Of a stretch of DNA of 64,000 nucleotides, positions 25,601 through 33,702 are shown piece after piece. Where the stretch lies: the NCBI GenBank assembly GCA_900769945.1, contig CAAGIO010000019.1:37739-101738 (forward strand), in the 5' to 3' direction. The notes below the pieces were generated by a model that made no database searches, was not told where the DNA came from, and saw only the letters and a list, made by a program, of their open reading frames with translations. The first letter of the stretch is position 1. Every line of letters starts with the position of its first letter. The position numbers and the translations under genes are program-made. Source of the DNA: Bacteroidales bacterium (GTDB taxonomy: Bacteria > Bacteroidota > Bacteroidia > Bacteroidales > F082).

Positions 25601-28600
25601 AGGCATTGCAACGGTAGGTGTGCCGCCTGCCTTAACAAACATGTCGATGTAGAAGTTGTAGTTGGCAGCGTTAGCTCCTGTCATATTTGTCTTGGAATAG
25701 GCACCATAGCTGTGATAGTTGCTGTTGATAGCGAATGCCCTGCCGTCTTTGTTGTGGTTAGTAATAACGAATGCGCCGTAGCTTGCAACCATTGCCGCCT
25801 CATCTGAAACGCCGTATTCAATGCTCCACTCTGTGTTGTCACCTCCTGTAGCGAAGTCGGTGCCGCTGCCACCGTAACCAAGGACATCACCGTTGTTGTT
25901 GGTGAAGATGAAACCGTTGGCTGTTGCCGTAGCTGTCCATGCGTATGTGTCTTCATTGTCAAGAACCTCACTTGATACCGTCTCGCCATTGTCGCCTTCC
26001 TCACTTGTGAATAAGAATCCCGCCGGCTTGCCCGATGTAGTGGCTGTCATGGCATAATATGAGTTCGTCTCCTCATTGTGTCGTGCCGCAAAGATGATTT
26101 GTGAACCATCTTCCACACCCGAAATGTCACTGATACGCACATATTCAGGGTCGGTAGCTGCTCCCTGCTCTTTGACCTCTCCTGTCACATGAACGTAAAC
26201 GTCCTCAACTCCTTCTGATTCAAGTCGTAATGAGTCGGCATATACTCCAAGTGGAAGGTCTGCCTTGAGGCGTACATATATGCTGATGTCGTGGAAACAA
26301 CCGTATGCGCCGTTAACCTTGATTCTGTTTTGTGACACGAAGTTGTCATCTCCTGTTGATGAAATCTCAAAGTTCTCCGAACGATATATCTTTAACGCTC
26401 CGTTGAGGTATGAGCCTCCAACACTCAATACTTTTGATTCAGATGGTCCGTTTCCAACCTCGTATTTTATGCCTGTAAGGTTTGTAGTGCTTGTGATGAT
26501 TGTTGGAACATGCTGGTACTGAATGTCTTCTGCGCTAAATACTCGCATCTGTAATGTGTTGTAACAGCTGATGATACCTGTAACGGTGACCATGTCTGTC
26601 GTCATCATTCCGTTGACAACAGGCATCTTGTATATGTTAAGGGCGTTATCACCTTGGCTGATGACGGTGTTGCCGTTGTTGTTGATGTCACCAACAATAG
26701 CGTCTGTAATCTGAACGCGTGTCGATTGTAACATGTTGTCACCGGCGAAGTCAGCGTTGATTTCCTCTATCGTCTTGACTGCTAAAGGAAGCTCGTTGTT
26801 ACTTGATGTGATGATTATTGTGCCGTTATTTGCGTTAACGCCAGTCAACTCAACAAGTCCTTTGTAGTCGCTTCTCTTTCCGTATGCCTTTACCTCGTCT
26901 CCGATAGCAAGTCCTGCAGGGGCAGCGTTCTTGTCAACGTAAACTACAATAGCTGCAGTGGCGTCTTGTACGTAGATGTTACGTCCATCGATAAAGGTTA
27001 CAATGCCGCTAACACAAGCGTACTCGTTGACATCTAATGCTCTAACAGTTGCGATGGCAGTTATTTCCGGGAATGTGTATGTTGCCGTAGCGATATTGCT
27101 GTTGTTCATTCCTGCCATCACCGCCATGGCTTTGATTGTTGTGGTCTCGTCTATGTTGATGGCGTCGGTATATACGTTGCTTGCTGTTGTCGGCTCGCTG
27201 CCATCTGTTGTGTAATAGATGGTTGCGCCTTCTGTTGCACTGCTTATCGCAACAGCCTGTGGAGTGATGTATGTCCCTGCGGCAGGTGTGAATGTCGGTA
27301 TTGCTGCTGACGATGCTTCTGTTACTGTTCCGGAAGCACTGATGGTCGCTGTTGTTTCTCCATTCTTTGCCGTTATGCTTCCTGAATATGTGCCTTCAGC
27401 AAGGTCTGCCTTCATTCTTGCATAAACGATGGCATTCACCGTACCGTCTGTCGCTGCTACTGAAATGGTGTCGCTGAAAATACCGCTGTCTGTAGCACAC
27501 AACTCAAATCCTTCCGATGCTGCTATCTCGATGCTCCCGTTGATGTATTCGCCGAAAACATTGATTGCCTCAGCTGTCGATGGACCGTTAAGCTCTTGGT
27601 ATTCAAATGTTAATGATGCTGGTGATAATGTTATCTGTCCGGGTACAAGTGTGATGTCTCCTTCTTGTGCAACGCGAATCTGTACTGTGTTGAAACAACT
27701 GATGACGCCGATGACGTTAACATTATTTCCTTCAGAGATCTCACTTAATGCAGGTACTTTGTAGATGATGGTGCTGCTTTCTCCTTGTGACAGAGTGGTG
27801 TTCCCTGTAGTGTTTATCTCTCCTATCACTGCATTCTGTATCATTACGCGTGTTGATTGGAGGCTGTTGCTTCCTTCAAAATCGCTGAGTATCTCTGATA
27901 TGGTCTTTACAGCTAATGGGAGTTCGTTGCCGCTCGATATTATTGAGAATTGTGCCTCATCGCTTCCATTGATGCCTGACAACTCTATGAGTCCTTTGTA
28001 AACAGCTTTCTTTCCGTATGCTGACACTTTGTCGCCAATCATTAGCTCTGATGGCACTGTGTTGCTGTTCAAGAACAAATCGATACCGGCTGTCTCGTCC
28101 TGAATGTAGATGTTCCTACCGTCGATGAATGTGACAACGCCTTCTACTAATGCGTACTCGTTTGTGGCAAGTGCCTTGGCCTCGGCAATCGTTGATTTCT
28201 CAATCTTGGTGAATGTCGCTGATGCCACATCGCTTTCTGTAAAGCCTTCTTTATACGCCTTTGCCATCACTGTTGTGGTTGACGTTATTGTTAATGGCTC
28301 GGAATAGACGCTGCCTGCATCTGTAGGCTCAGTCCCATCAAGAGTGTAATATATTGTGGCTCCGTCTGTTGCACATGTTATCGTCACTTCTTGTGTGTTG
28401 AAGAATGTGCCTCCGTTAGGAGTGATAGATGGTGTTGACACCGTCTCAATGGTTCCGCCGCCACCGCCTTCTACCTTCTTGTAAAGCTGAACCGGCTGCT
28501 GGCCAGTGTATGACGTTGACTTGAAATAACGGAATCGCATCTGGTTTGATGCATTGTTGAACCTCATCACTGATGTGTTCGATGTTATCAGCACCTCTGA

Positions 28601-28987
28601 TTCTGAATAAGTCAAGGTGTTCAGCACTTCGGTGGTTCCAAAATTTAGTTTGTTACTATTTTTAGTGCCGGAAATGTATTTGCCGTCGTTAGTGCTGCCA
28701 TTGACTTTGATTGAATAGCCTCCAGTCATTGGGGCAATGGTGATTGTCACTGCATCTGTAGCGGTGATTTTGCCATCGCTGATTGCGTATTGCGAATATC
28801 CGTTGGCGGCATCAAGACCATTCCACGAGTATGCGTCACCCGCATCTTCATACACGAGAAGATATTCACCCGACCAGTCCGCTGGTTCTGATGTGACCTT
28901 CTCGTAAGTTGTCTGACCAAATGCAATGTTGGCATTTGCCATGAGCAGCATGATGGCTGCAATCAAGAAAGTAAACTTACGTCTCAT
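22694..28987 (-). CDS. Giant modular T9SS-secreted surface protein (2097 aa)
   Basis: An exported multidomain protein. A signal peptide ends near NIAFGQ. Four chitobiase/hexosaminidase C-terminal-type modules occur, each with a DGATIYYTLDGTEPT-like core. Two OB-like modules carry VTFIDGRNIYIQD or VTFIDGRNIYVQD. Two choice-of-anchor-J-like modules carry FSQDWEGEMNGW and ELMISNNYDGQ or ELFFSNDFDGQ. Several sandwich modules share a GPS motif and a VYxRMxADL motif. Two similar modules begin near GSQIIFAARHNEET and GSQVILAARYDETT. The last 75 residues are a T9SS type A sorting domain (MAVYNIAGQPVIRQ ... NGAYIVRTYNN ... VKVIVER). No catalytic domain is evident, so it is probably an adhesin or glycan-binding scaffold. 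It is AT-rich in leader and monocistronic, with its own -7 box. Confidence 0.85.
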   Translation of the reverse strand: MRRKFTFLIAAIMLLMANANIAFGQTTYEKVTSEPADWSGEYLLVYEDAGDAYSWNGLDAANGYSQYAISDGKITATDAVTITIAPMTGGYSIKVNGSTNDGKYISGTKNSNKLNFGTTEVLNTLTYSESEVLITSNTSVMRFNNASNQMRFRYFKSTSYTGQQPVQLYKKVEGGGGGTIETVSTPSITPNGGTFFNTQEVTITCATDGATIYYTLDGTEPTDAGSVYSEPLTITSTTTVMAKAYKEGFTESDVASATFTKIEKSTIAEAKALATNEYALVEGVVTFIDGRNIYIQDETAGIDLFLNSNTVPSELMIGDKVSAYGKKAVYKGLIELSGINGSDEAQFSIISSGNELPLAVKTISEILSDFEGSNSLQSTRVMIQNAVIGEINTTGNTTLSQGESSTIIYKVPALSEISEGNNVNVIGVISCFNTVQIRVAQEGDITLVPGQITLSPASLTFEYQELNGPSTAEAINVFGEYINGSIEIAASEGFELCATDSGIFSDTISVAATDGTVNAIVYARMKADLAEGTYSGSITAKNGETTATISASGTVTEASSAAIPTFTPAAGTYITPQAVAISSATEGATIYYTTDGSEPTTASNVYTDAINIDETTTIKAMAVMAGMNNSNIATATYTFPEITAIATVRALDVNEYACVSGIVTFIDGRNIYVQDATAAIVVYVDKNAAPAGLAIGDEVKAYGKRSDYKGLVELTGVNANNGTIIITSSNNELPLAVKTIEEINADFAGDNMLQSTRVQITDAIVGDINNNGNTVISQGDNALNIYKMPVVNGMMTTDMVTVTGIISCYNTLQMRVFSAEDIQYQHVPTIITSTTNLTGIKYEVGNGPSESKVLSVGGSYLNGALKIYRSENFEISSTGDDNFVSQNRIKVNGAYGCFHDISIYVRLKADLPLGVYADSLRLESEGVEDVYVHVTGEVKEQGAATDPEYVRISDISGVEDGSQIIFAARHNEETNSYYAMTATTSGKPAGFLFTSEEGDNGETVSSEVLDNEDTYAWTATATANGFIFTNNNGDVLGYGGSGTDFATGGDNTEWSIEYGVSDEAAMVASYGAFVITNHNKDGRAFAINSNYHSYGAYSKTNMTGANAANYNFYIDMFVKAGGTPTVAMPTFTPEAGTYFEAQTVTIATATPDATIYFTTDGTEPTTSSSVYSEPIVVEESMTIKALAIKDGFVNSNIATAEYTIILGATTIFSQDWEGEMNGWTFVSVEGSNAWTIASYNNNKYANANGYNGGVNEQWCISPAFNIDSYSNVSLTFMNATKFTGPALELMISNNYDGQNPATATWQPLSFTLSAGNYEWVESGVISLDGYSGDNCHIGFKYTSTETEAASWEIDDIILLGFTSAPNINVTPTSLNFSYTEGNGPSSEQSVNISAINLNEDVVITLAGTSFEMSLTSGEAFVAQSTITLTPVAGSIEQTVYFRMAADLAVNTYDGSVSIDSQLDEITVSLSGNVVEQGEDWNKIYSVNELANGSQVILAARYDETTGNGYYAMPAVVSGKPDGVLFSSEINGGIEKLPSAIADDAATYLWNVTVEDGLITLTNTNGDALGYAGSSTNFAGNQYSQWTVAYETSEANAMIPNYSGFVFRNTDYDTRGIAMNASNKFGAYSTTNIASSDYNFFLDLFVQGGSVTPTVATPTFSMASGTYYNEIDVEIACATEDATIYYTTDGSEPSSESEVYTEAIHIDSEMTIKAIAIKDGYTDSNVASAYYNVITDVDVIFSQDWEGEMNGWSFVTVNGNKPWTIATYAGNKYANANGYGDDVDNEQWCISPEFNLSEYAGQNVILSFMNATKFEGPALELFFSNDFDGQDISSATWQPLTFNMSEGNYEWVESGEISLNAFSGMICYIAFKYTSSATDGAAAWEVDDIMLYASLSTDPYITVTPNSLNGFEYFYGDGPSEVQQFVLTAGNLVGEDGSDSGMITLNINTQNDFEMSLDETTFSTSIELPFENGTIEPTTIYVRLNALDVNTYESEVAIAASGVETMVSLSGEVKETLSIDEESESDLVIISVRNSFIVKNNTNGSLEMAVYNIAGQPVIRQTISTGDNIINHDLRNGAYIVRTYNNSFVKNVKVIVER

Positions 28988-29047
28988 TTTTTTTTGTTAT
29001 TTAAGTTTTTTATTAAGTTATTAAATATCAAAGAATTAAAACAACGA

Positions 29048-29071
29048 ACCGAATGCGTAACTACATTCGGT
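29048..29071 (-). promoter_or_regulatory. Hairpin at the start of the leader of the 2097-aa gene
   Basis: ACCGAATG and CATTCGGT are perfect 8-bp arms around an 8-nt loop. The hairpin begins about 10 nt after the -7 box at 29081-29088, so it would form the very 5' end of an approximately 85-nt A-rich leader. A role in mRNA stability or control is possible. Confidence 0.45.
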
Positions 29072-29080
29072 ATCATTTTG

Positions 29081-29088
29081 CAAATATA
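29081..29088 (-). promoter_or_regulatory. Bacteroidota -7 box for the 2097-aa gene
   Basis: TATATTTG on the minus strand, about 93 nt before the ATG at 28987. Confidence 0.6.
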
Positions 29089-29139
29089 AGTAATATATGT
29101 AAATATGATTAATAAATAATTATTAAAAAATGATTAAAT

Positions 29140-29880
29140 TCACATTAATTCAACTCCGAACAAGGCGAAGTCATATTTTATCGGGTCGTCGTTGTCGAAT
29201 TCGCGCAGCTTGTTTGTCAGGGCTTCAACTGTCTGTCTGTCATTGCTTTTCCTATCTATCAGGTTCAGTTCTCTCGATACCCGTGCCACATGTACGTCTA
29301 AAGGTATCATAAGGTCTTTGGGTTCTAAATGTTTCCATATTCCGAGGTCAACGATGCCGTCATTTCTTACAAGCCATCTCAAAGCCATGTGCAGCCTCTT
29401 GCATGCTGAGCCTTTCTTCGGCTCTTGGCAGCAGGGGTTAGAGATGTGTTTGCTTGTCGCACCGTTGGCGTCGGCTATCTCGTCTCTAAATCTCTGTATT
29501 CCCTCCCATGGGTCGTGGCTTGCAAACAACTCTTCAATGCTGCTGTGTTGTAAATAAATGTGCCTTAGTCCGTTGCAGTAATAAATAAAGTCTCTGTTGA
29601 AGAAAGTGCGATGCACGCATTTGTCGGGTTCAAGGGTGTTGTATCCTTGCGACATGATATAGTCGTAAGGCGATTGCCCCATTGTGCCAAGCATCTTTTC
29701 TGCATTGTTCAGAATCATTTTCCTGTTTCCCCATGCTATTGTGGCGACAAGGAACGAGACTATCTCTATGTCGTGTTTTTCGTTGTATCTGTGTGGGAAT
29801 TGTACGGGGTCGTCTTTAATGAACGCCTCGGTGTTGTTTTTCTCGACCAAGGAGTCCAAATATCCTTTCAGATCATCCAT
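29140..29880 (-). CDS. TIGR02757-family (DUF2400) protein
   Basis: A 246-residue cytoplasmic protein of the TIGR02757 family, widespread in Bacteroidota and of unknown activity. It shows the family blocks DPVQFPHRY, EIVSFLVATIAWGNR, KRLHMALRWLVRNDGIVDLGIW and LMIPLDVHVARVSRELNL. The layout of helices with the final DFALFGVEL recalls DNA-glycosylase-like helix-hairpin-helix proteins, but this is only a resemblance. The longest frame starts at 29979; the ATG at 29880 (MDDLKGYLDSLV) fits the family length, and the extra part overlaps the terminator of the next gene. Confidence 0.85.
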   Translation of the reverse strand: MDDLKGYLDSLVEKNNTEAFIKDDPVQFPHRYNEKHDIEIVSFLVATIAWGNRKMILNNAEKMLGTMGQSPYDYIMSQGYNTLEPDKCVHRTFFNRDFIYYCNGLRHIYLQHSSIEELFASHDPWEGIQRFRDEIADANGATSKHISNPCCQEPKKGSACKRLHMALRWLVRNDGIVDLGIWKHLEPKDLMIPLDVHVARVSRELNLIDRKSNDRQTVEALTNKLREFDNDDPIKYDFALFGVELM

Positions 29881-29914
29881 ATTGCTTTGTAGTGTGCTTG
29901 TTGTGTTGTGTTTA

Positions 29915-29946
29915 GAAAAAAAATAAGCCCCAAAATGGGGCTTATT
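29915..29946 (-). terminator. Terminator of the 632-aa T9SS gene
   Basis: AATAAGCCCC (29922-29931) and GGGGCTTATT (29937-29946) are perfect 10-bp arms. On the minus strand a run of eight T follows. It lies 20 nt after the stop at 29966. Confidence 0.9.
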
Positions 29947-29965
29947 ATAATGTTTTGATGTTGTA

Positions 29966-31864
29966 TTATTTAACAACAACTTTCATTGTCTGGTTGTTAG
30001 CGTTAACGAAGTAAACACCGGCTTCGAGGTTGACATTGATTTCTTTTACATTGCTGTAAGTCTTAACCAACTGACCAACAGTGTTGTAGATGTTAACGTC
30101 TGATTCGTTTGAAAGTGTTACGTTGAATGCGCCGTTTGCTGGGTTAGGATAGACGTTCATTGTAGCAACTGTCATATCGTTTTCTTCAACTGCCATGTAG
30201 TCGATATATACTTTAACTGCACGGTAGAAGTTGTTGTCACCAGCTGACTCGTCTGACTGTACGAATGTGCCAGGCTCTTGGTCGTTCTGGTAGCAAACGA
30301 AGATGAATTCACCTTCTGCGTCTGAATATACGTATGGGATAACTTGTTCATAAACCATCTCATCGTATGTGTTCATGAAGTTGGTGAGGACCTGCTGTGT
30401 CTGATTCCATGTGTTGCCACCGTCGTCTGAAACTTTGCAGAATAATCTGAAGTAGTGCATTGTACCGTCGAAGTACATTGTCTCGCTATCACCTGCGATC
30501 TGTGACCAGAAAGCGAATACTCTGTTGCCGTCTGCGAACATTGTTGGGAAGCCGGCTTTACCGCAGTTGTATTTTCCGTGCTCTGTCCAGAGTTCTGTGT
30601 TTGGCCAGTAACCTTCTGTTGCGTCGTGTGGAAGGACATTACCCTCAGCATCAACGATTTCGAGTGTACCGATGTGCTCTGGGAGCAGTTCGTGGTTAGC
30701 GTCTGACCAGTACCAGTCTGATGCGTAAAGGTCTTGGTAGATGTAAGTTGTATCGATGATGAAACCGTCACCATTCGGGATACCGCCGATGCAGAGTGAG
30801 TTCAATGGGAGATCTTCTCTCCAGTAGGCGATTGAGCCCATAGCTGGGTAGTAGTTGCCATCTCCACCTGCTGCGCCTGTGCAGCCGTTCCATTCATAAA
30901 GGACGTTGAGTTTGCCATTAGCATCGAAGAATGATGATGATGTACGTGGGTACCACATCTGTGTCTCGAAGTTTCCGAATGGGTTAGGATGCTGGAAGAA
31001 CACTTTCTCGCTCCATGTTGCACCGTTGTCTTCTGAAATGACAACCTTGCCGTCACCCCATGAGCTGTTGACCATGAAAGAAACGCGGTTTGGTGTCTCT
31101 GGGTTGTAAAGGAGGAAGTATGTGACGTTTGAGCCGTAGTCTAAGCAGTGTGTCTCATCGAGGAGTGGAAGAAGCTCGTGCTCAACCTCGAATGAACCGT
31201 TTGACCAACGTGAGTAGAGGATAGGGTCGCTGATGCCGTTGATAGCGATAGCGTTGTTTGTGTAAAGAAGGTGAACGATGTCAAGGTTCTCGCCTGAACA
31301 CATAACCACTGGCCAGCATGGATCGTGCTGTGCGTCTGATGTTAATGTCACACTCTCCCATGTTGTTCCACCGTTTCTGAAATCTTCGTTGATCCAGAAT
31401 CTCAAATCGCTTGCTGTGTGAGCTGCGACAACGAGACCGTTCTCTTTGTAACGTGCGATTGAACCGAAGCCTGTCTTTACATCCTCAACGCGCTCGTCGT
31501 TGTATGTCCATTCACCAACTGCTGGGTCATAAACTGCAAGACCTGTTCCACGGTCTGAGAAGTCTGCGCTCTGAGCCATTGTGTAGCACATTACTGCGTA
31601 TCCGTCAGGCCATACTGCGACATGATTCCTCTGACCTGAGTTTGACTGCCAGTCATAGTATGTCTGTGCGAGTTCTGTCTCTTCCGGATCAACTAAAATG
31701 CTTCTTGTTGATGCTGGGAAGTTGGCGTTGATATCCTCAAGACCTGTGTAAACCTGAACCTGTGCGGCCTCTTTTGATACGGTCTTGTGTGATAAGCCCT
31801 TAACTTGAGCAAATCCAGTGACGGCCATGGCCATCGCTAATGCAAATGTAAATGCTTTCTTCAT
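29966..31864 (-). CDS. T9SS-secreted protein with sialidase-like Asp-box repeats
   Basis: A 632-residue exported protein. The signal peptide ends near TGFAQ. The middle is a probable six-bladed beta-propeller with at least two Asp-box (BNR) motifs, SEDNGATWSE and SDDGGNTWNQ. The C-terminal 75 residues are a T9SS type A sorting domain, starting at MNVYPNPANGAFNVTLSN and ending in NNQTMKVVVK. The arginine triad and FRIP motif of true sialidases are not apparent, so sialidase activity should not be assumed; a binding or structural propeller is the safer reading. It has its own promoter and a strong terminator. Confidence 0.85.
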   Translation of the reverse strand: MKKAFTFALAMAMAVTGFAQVKGLSHKTVSKEAAQVQVYTGLEDINANFPASTRSILVDPEETELAQTYYDWQSNSGQRNHVAVWPDGYAVMCYTMAQSADFSDRGTGLAVYDPAVGEWTYNDERVEDVKTGFGSIARYKENGLVVAAHTASDLRFWINEDFRNGGTTWESVTLTSDAQHDPCWPVVMCSGENLDIVHLLYTNNAIAINGISDPILYSRWSNGSFEVEHELLPLLDETHCLDYGSNVTYFLLYNPETPNRVSFMVNSSWGDGKVVISEDNGATWSEKVFFQHPNPFGNFETQMWYPRTSSSFFDANGKLNVLYEWNGCTGAAGGDGNYYPAMGSIAYWREDLPLNSLCIGGIPNGDGFIIDTTYIYQDLYASDWYWSDANHELLPEHIGTLEIVDAEGNVLPHDATEGYWPNTELWTEHGKYNCGKAGFPTMFADGNRVFAFWSQIAGDSETMYFDGTMHYFRLFCKVSDDGGNTWNQTQQVLTNFMNTYDEMVYEQVIPYVYSDAEGEFIFVCYQNDQEPGTFVQSDESAGDNNFYRAVKVYIDYMAVEENDMTVATMNVYPNPANGAFNVTLSNESDVNIYNTVGQLVKTYSNVKEINVNLEAGVYFVNANNQTMKVVVK

Positions 31865-31930
31865 AGTTTAATGAATTTGGTTTAATTTTATGTTAATTAA
31901 TACTTTGTTTTTCCAAAAACATATTCGGAG

Positions 31931-31938
31931 CAAAAATA
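31931..31938 (-). promoter_or_regulatory. Bacteroidota -7 box for the 632-aa T9SS gene
   Basis: TATTTTTG on the minus strand, about 66 nt before the ATG at 31864. Confidence 0.55.
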
Positions 31939-31991
31939 CAAAATATTTTTATATGTTGAGTCAAAACATGATGGATTATTTTATTTTTTTT

Positions 31992-31999
31992 TATTTTTG
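31992..31999 (+). promoter_or_regulatory. Bacteroidota -7 box for the PCMD gene
   Basis: TATTTTTG, 29 nt before the ATG at 32029, divergent from the box at 31931-31938. Confidence 0.55.
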
Positions 32000-32028
32000 C
32001 GCCACTTTTATTAGTTAAAATTATCTTG

Positions 32029-32802
32029 ATGAAAAGAAATGTTACTTTTTTACGCGCTCTTATTACATCGTCGCTTATCTTTATTTCATTCTTGTCTTTT
32101 TCCCAATCTGTTGATAATGAAGTGATAATGAACCTCGGCTTTGAGAGGTGGGTCTCCGATGGTCCCTTCAAGGGTGAGCCGGAACACTGGCATGGCATCT
32201 CTTCTGCATCAGGCACTTATAAAGGGCTGCTCACCAAGCCTCAGATGGAGATGTCCCGTATTACACGTCCCGGTTCTGACGGGAATTATAGCGTGAGGCT
32301 CTTCCCACGAAGCATTTTCGGCGTTGTGGTCAACGGCACCTTCACTAACGGCCGCGTCAACGCTGGCAGCATGATTCCTGACAATAAGGAAGACAACTAC
32401 GCCTACACCTGCCGTGTCTCTCCCGATTTCTCTACACCTATTAATATAGTCCCCGACTCTGTAGCCCTATGGGTGTGCTTCCGTGCAAAAGAACAGTCAT
32501 CGGAGGCTAATTTCGTCGCCGTGGTCCATGGTGACGCCGACTTCCGCTATTCGGGACCGGGTTACTCCTCCCCGGAGGACTCAGTCTGCGCTGTCGCCGG
32601 CCCATGCCATTTTACCCGCTCCTCACCAGCTAATTCCAACGAGTTCAAATGGAAAAGGATTTCCATCCCTTTTGTGAAAAATTACGATGTCGAACCACGC
32701 TATATCCTGTTCCTCTTCTCTACAAACAAAACAGCAGGTGGAGGCTCCTCCAAGGACGAGCTGTTTATCGATGACATCGAGTTGATTTATAATAAAAAAT
32801 AA
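32029..32802 (+). CDS. Exported PCMD-domain protein (putative carbohydrate metabolism domain)
   Basis: A 257-residue exported protein with a signal peptide ending near LSFSQ. The rest matches the PCMD jelly-roll layout found in many Bacteroidota: a first block NLGFERWVSDGPF ... EHWHGI, a middle block YSVRLFPR ... NGRVNAGSM, and a closing block with SSKDELFIDDIELIY. Such domains are thought to bind or process surface glycans; no catalytic residues are established. The ATG at 32029 is preferred to the TTG one codon upstream. The kdsA promoter follows within 40 bp. Confidence 0.75.
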   Translation: MKRNVTFLRALITSSLIFISFLSFSQSVDNEVIMNLGFERWVSDGPFKGEPEHWHGISSASGTYKGLLTKPQMEMSRITRPGSDGNYSVRLFPRSIFGVVVNGTFTNGRVNAGSMIPDNKEDNYAYTCRVSPDFSTPINIVPDSVALWVCFRAKEQSSEANFVAVVHGDADFRYSGPGYSSPEDSVCAVAGPCHFTRSSPANSNEFKWKRISIPFVKNYDVEPRYILFLFSTNKTAGGGSSKDELFIDDIELIYNKK

Positions 32803-32816
32803 CTTGGTGATAGGTC

Positions 32817-32846
32817 TTGCACCTTCATGAAAATGTAGTATCTTTG
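32817..32846 (+). promoter_or_regulatory. Promoter of kdsA
   Basis: TTGC (from 32817) and TATCTTTG (32839-32846) are about 19 bp apart. The ATG at 32866 follows 19 nt after the -7 box. Confidence 0.65.
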
Positions 32847-32865
32847 CAAACTGAAAAATATTGTA

Positions 32866-33684
32866 ATGAATATCGGTGATTATAACTTTCTGAAAGACCT
32901 TAGGCCAGACAGGTTCTTCCTTCTCGCCGGACCTTGCGTTATTGAAGATGAGCATTCTCCCTTCACTATAGCAGAGGCTTTGGTGAAGATTACCAAGAGC
33001 CTCGACATCCCTCTCGTCTTCAAAGGCTCCTATCGTAAGGCTAACCGCTCCCGTCTCGACTCCTTCCAAGGCATCGGTGACGAGCGCGCTCTTAACGTGT
33101 TGAGGATTATCTCCAAGGAACTCGGAGTCCCTACCGTCACTGATATCCATTCTTGTGAGGAAGCCGCAATGGCCGCTGAATATGTTGACATCCTTCAAAT
33201 ACCAGCCTTCCTCTGCCGCCAGACCGACCTGCTCGTGGCAGCCGCAAAAACAGGGAAGTCCGTCAACATCAAGAAAGGTCAGTTCCTGTCCGGCGAGTCG
33301 ATGCGCTTCGCAGTCGAAAAAGTTCAACGCTCCGGCAACAACTCCGTGATGCTCACCGACAGAGGCAACTTCTATGGATATAACGACCTTGTGGTGGATT
33401 ACCGTAATATCTATGAGATGCAGAAATGTGATGTCCCCGTCATCATGGATGTCACACACTCTCTTCAACAGCCTAACCAGTCGAATGGCGTGACTGGCGG
33501 GAAACCAGAACTTATAGGGCTGATTTCCAGAGCCGCCATCGCCGCAGGTGCTGACGGCATCTTTATGGAGACACACCCTGACCCGTCAAAGGCGAAGTCG
33601 GACGGCGCCAATATGCTCCGCCTCGATCTCGTCGAACCTCTTCTGACACAACTTGTGAGAATAAAAGAATCTATTATAAACTAA
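32866..33684 (+). CDS. kdsA: 3-deoxy-8-phosphooctulonate (KDO-8-P) synthase
   Basis: A 272-residue cytoplasmic enzyme that joins phosphoenolpyruvate and arabinose-5-phosphate to KDO-8-phosphate for lipopolysaccharide core. The family blocks are all present: LLAGPCVIEDEHS, VFKGSYRKANRS, VTDIHSCEEA, LCRQTDLL, VNIKKGQFLS, DVTHSLQQPN and FMETHPDPSKAKSDG. Cys24 in AGPC is the metal-binding cysteine of the metal-dependent class; the E. coli type has Asn there. The downstream delta-60 protein gene begins 18 nt later and may share the transcript. Other lipid A or KDO genes are not in the window. Confidence 0.96.
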   Translation: MNIGDYNFLKDLRPDRFFLLAGPCVIEDEHSPFTIAEALVKITKSLDIPLVFKGSYRKANRSRLDSFQGIGDERALNVLRIISKELGVPTVTDIHSCEEAAMAAEYVDILQIPAFLCRQTDLLVAAAKTGKSVNIKKGQFLSGESMRFAVEKVQRSGNNSVMLTDRGNFYGYNDLVVDYRNIYEMQKCDVPVIMDVTHSLQQPNQSNGVTGGKPELIGLISRAAIAAGADGIFMETHPDPSKAKSDGANMLRLDLVEPLLTQLVRIKESIIN

Positions 33685-33702
33685 ATTAAAACTATCAACA
33701 AA

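Noticed and set aside
29966..31864. True sialidase
   Set aside because: Asp-boxes are present, but no FRIP motif or arginine triad is evident; called as a propeller protein only.
32623..33576. 317-codon minus-strand frame
   Set aside because: It is antisense to kdsA and the PCMD gene, both of which have clear family motifs.
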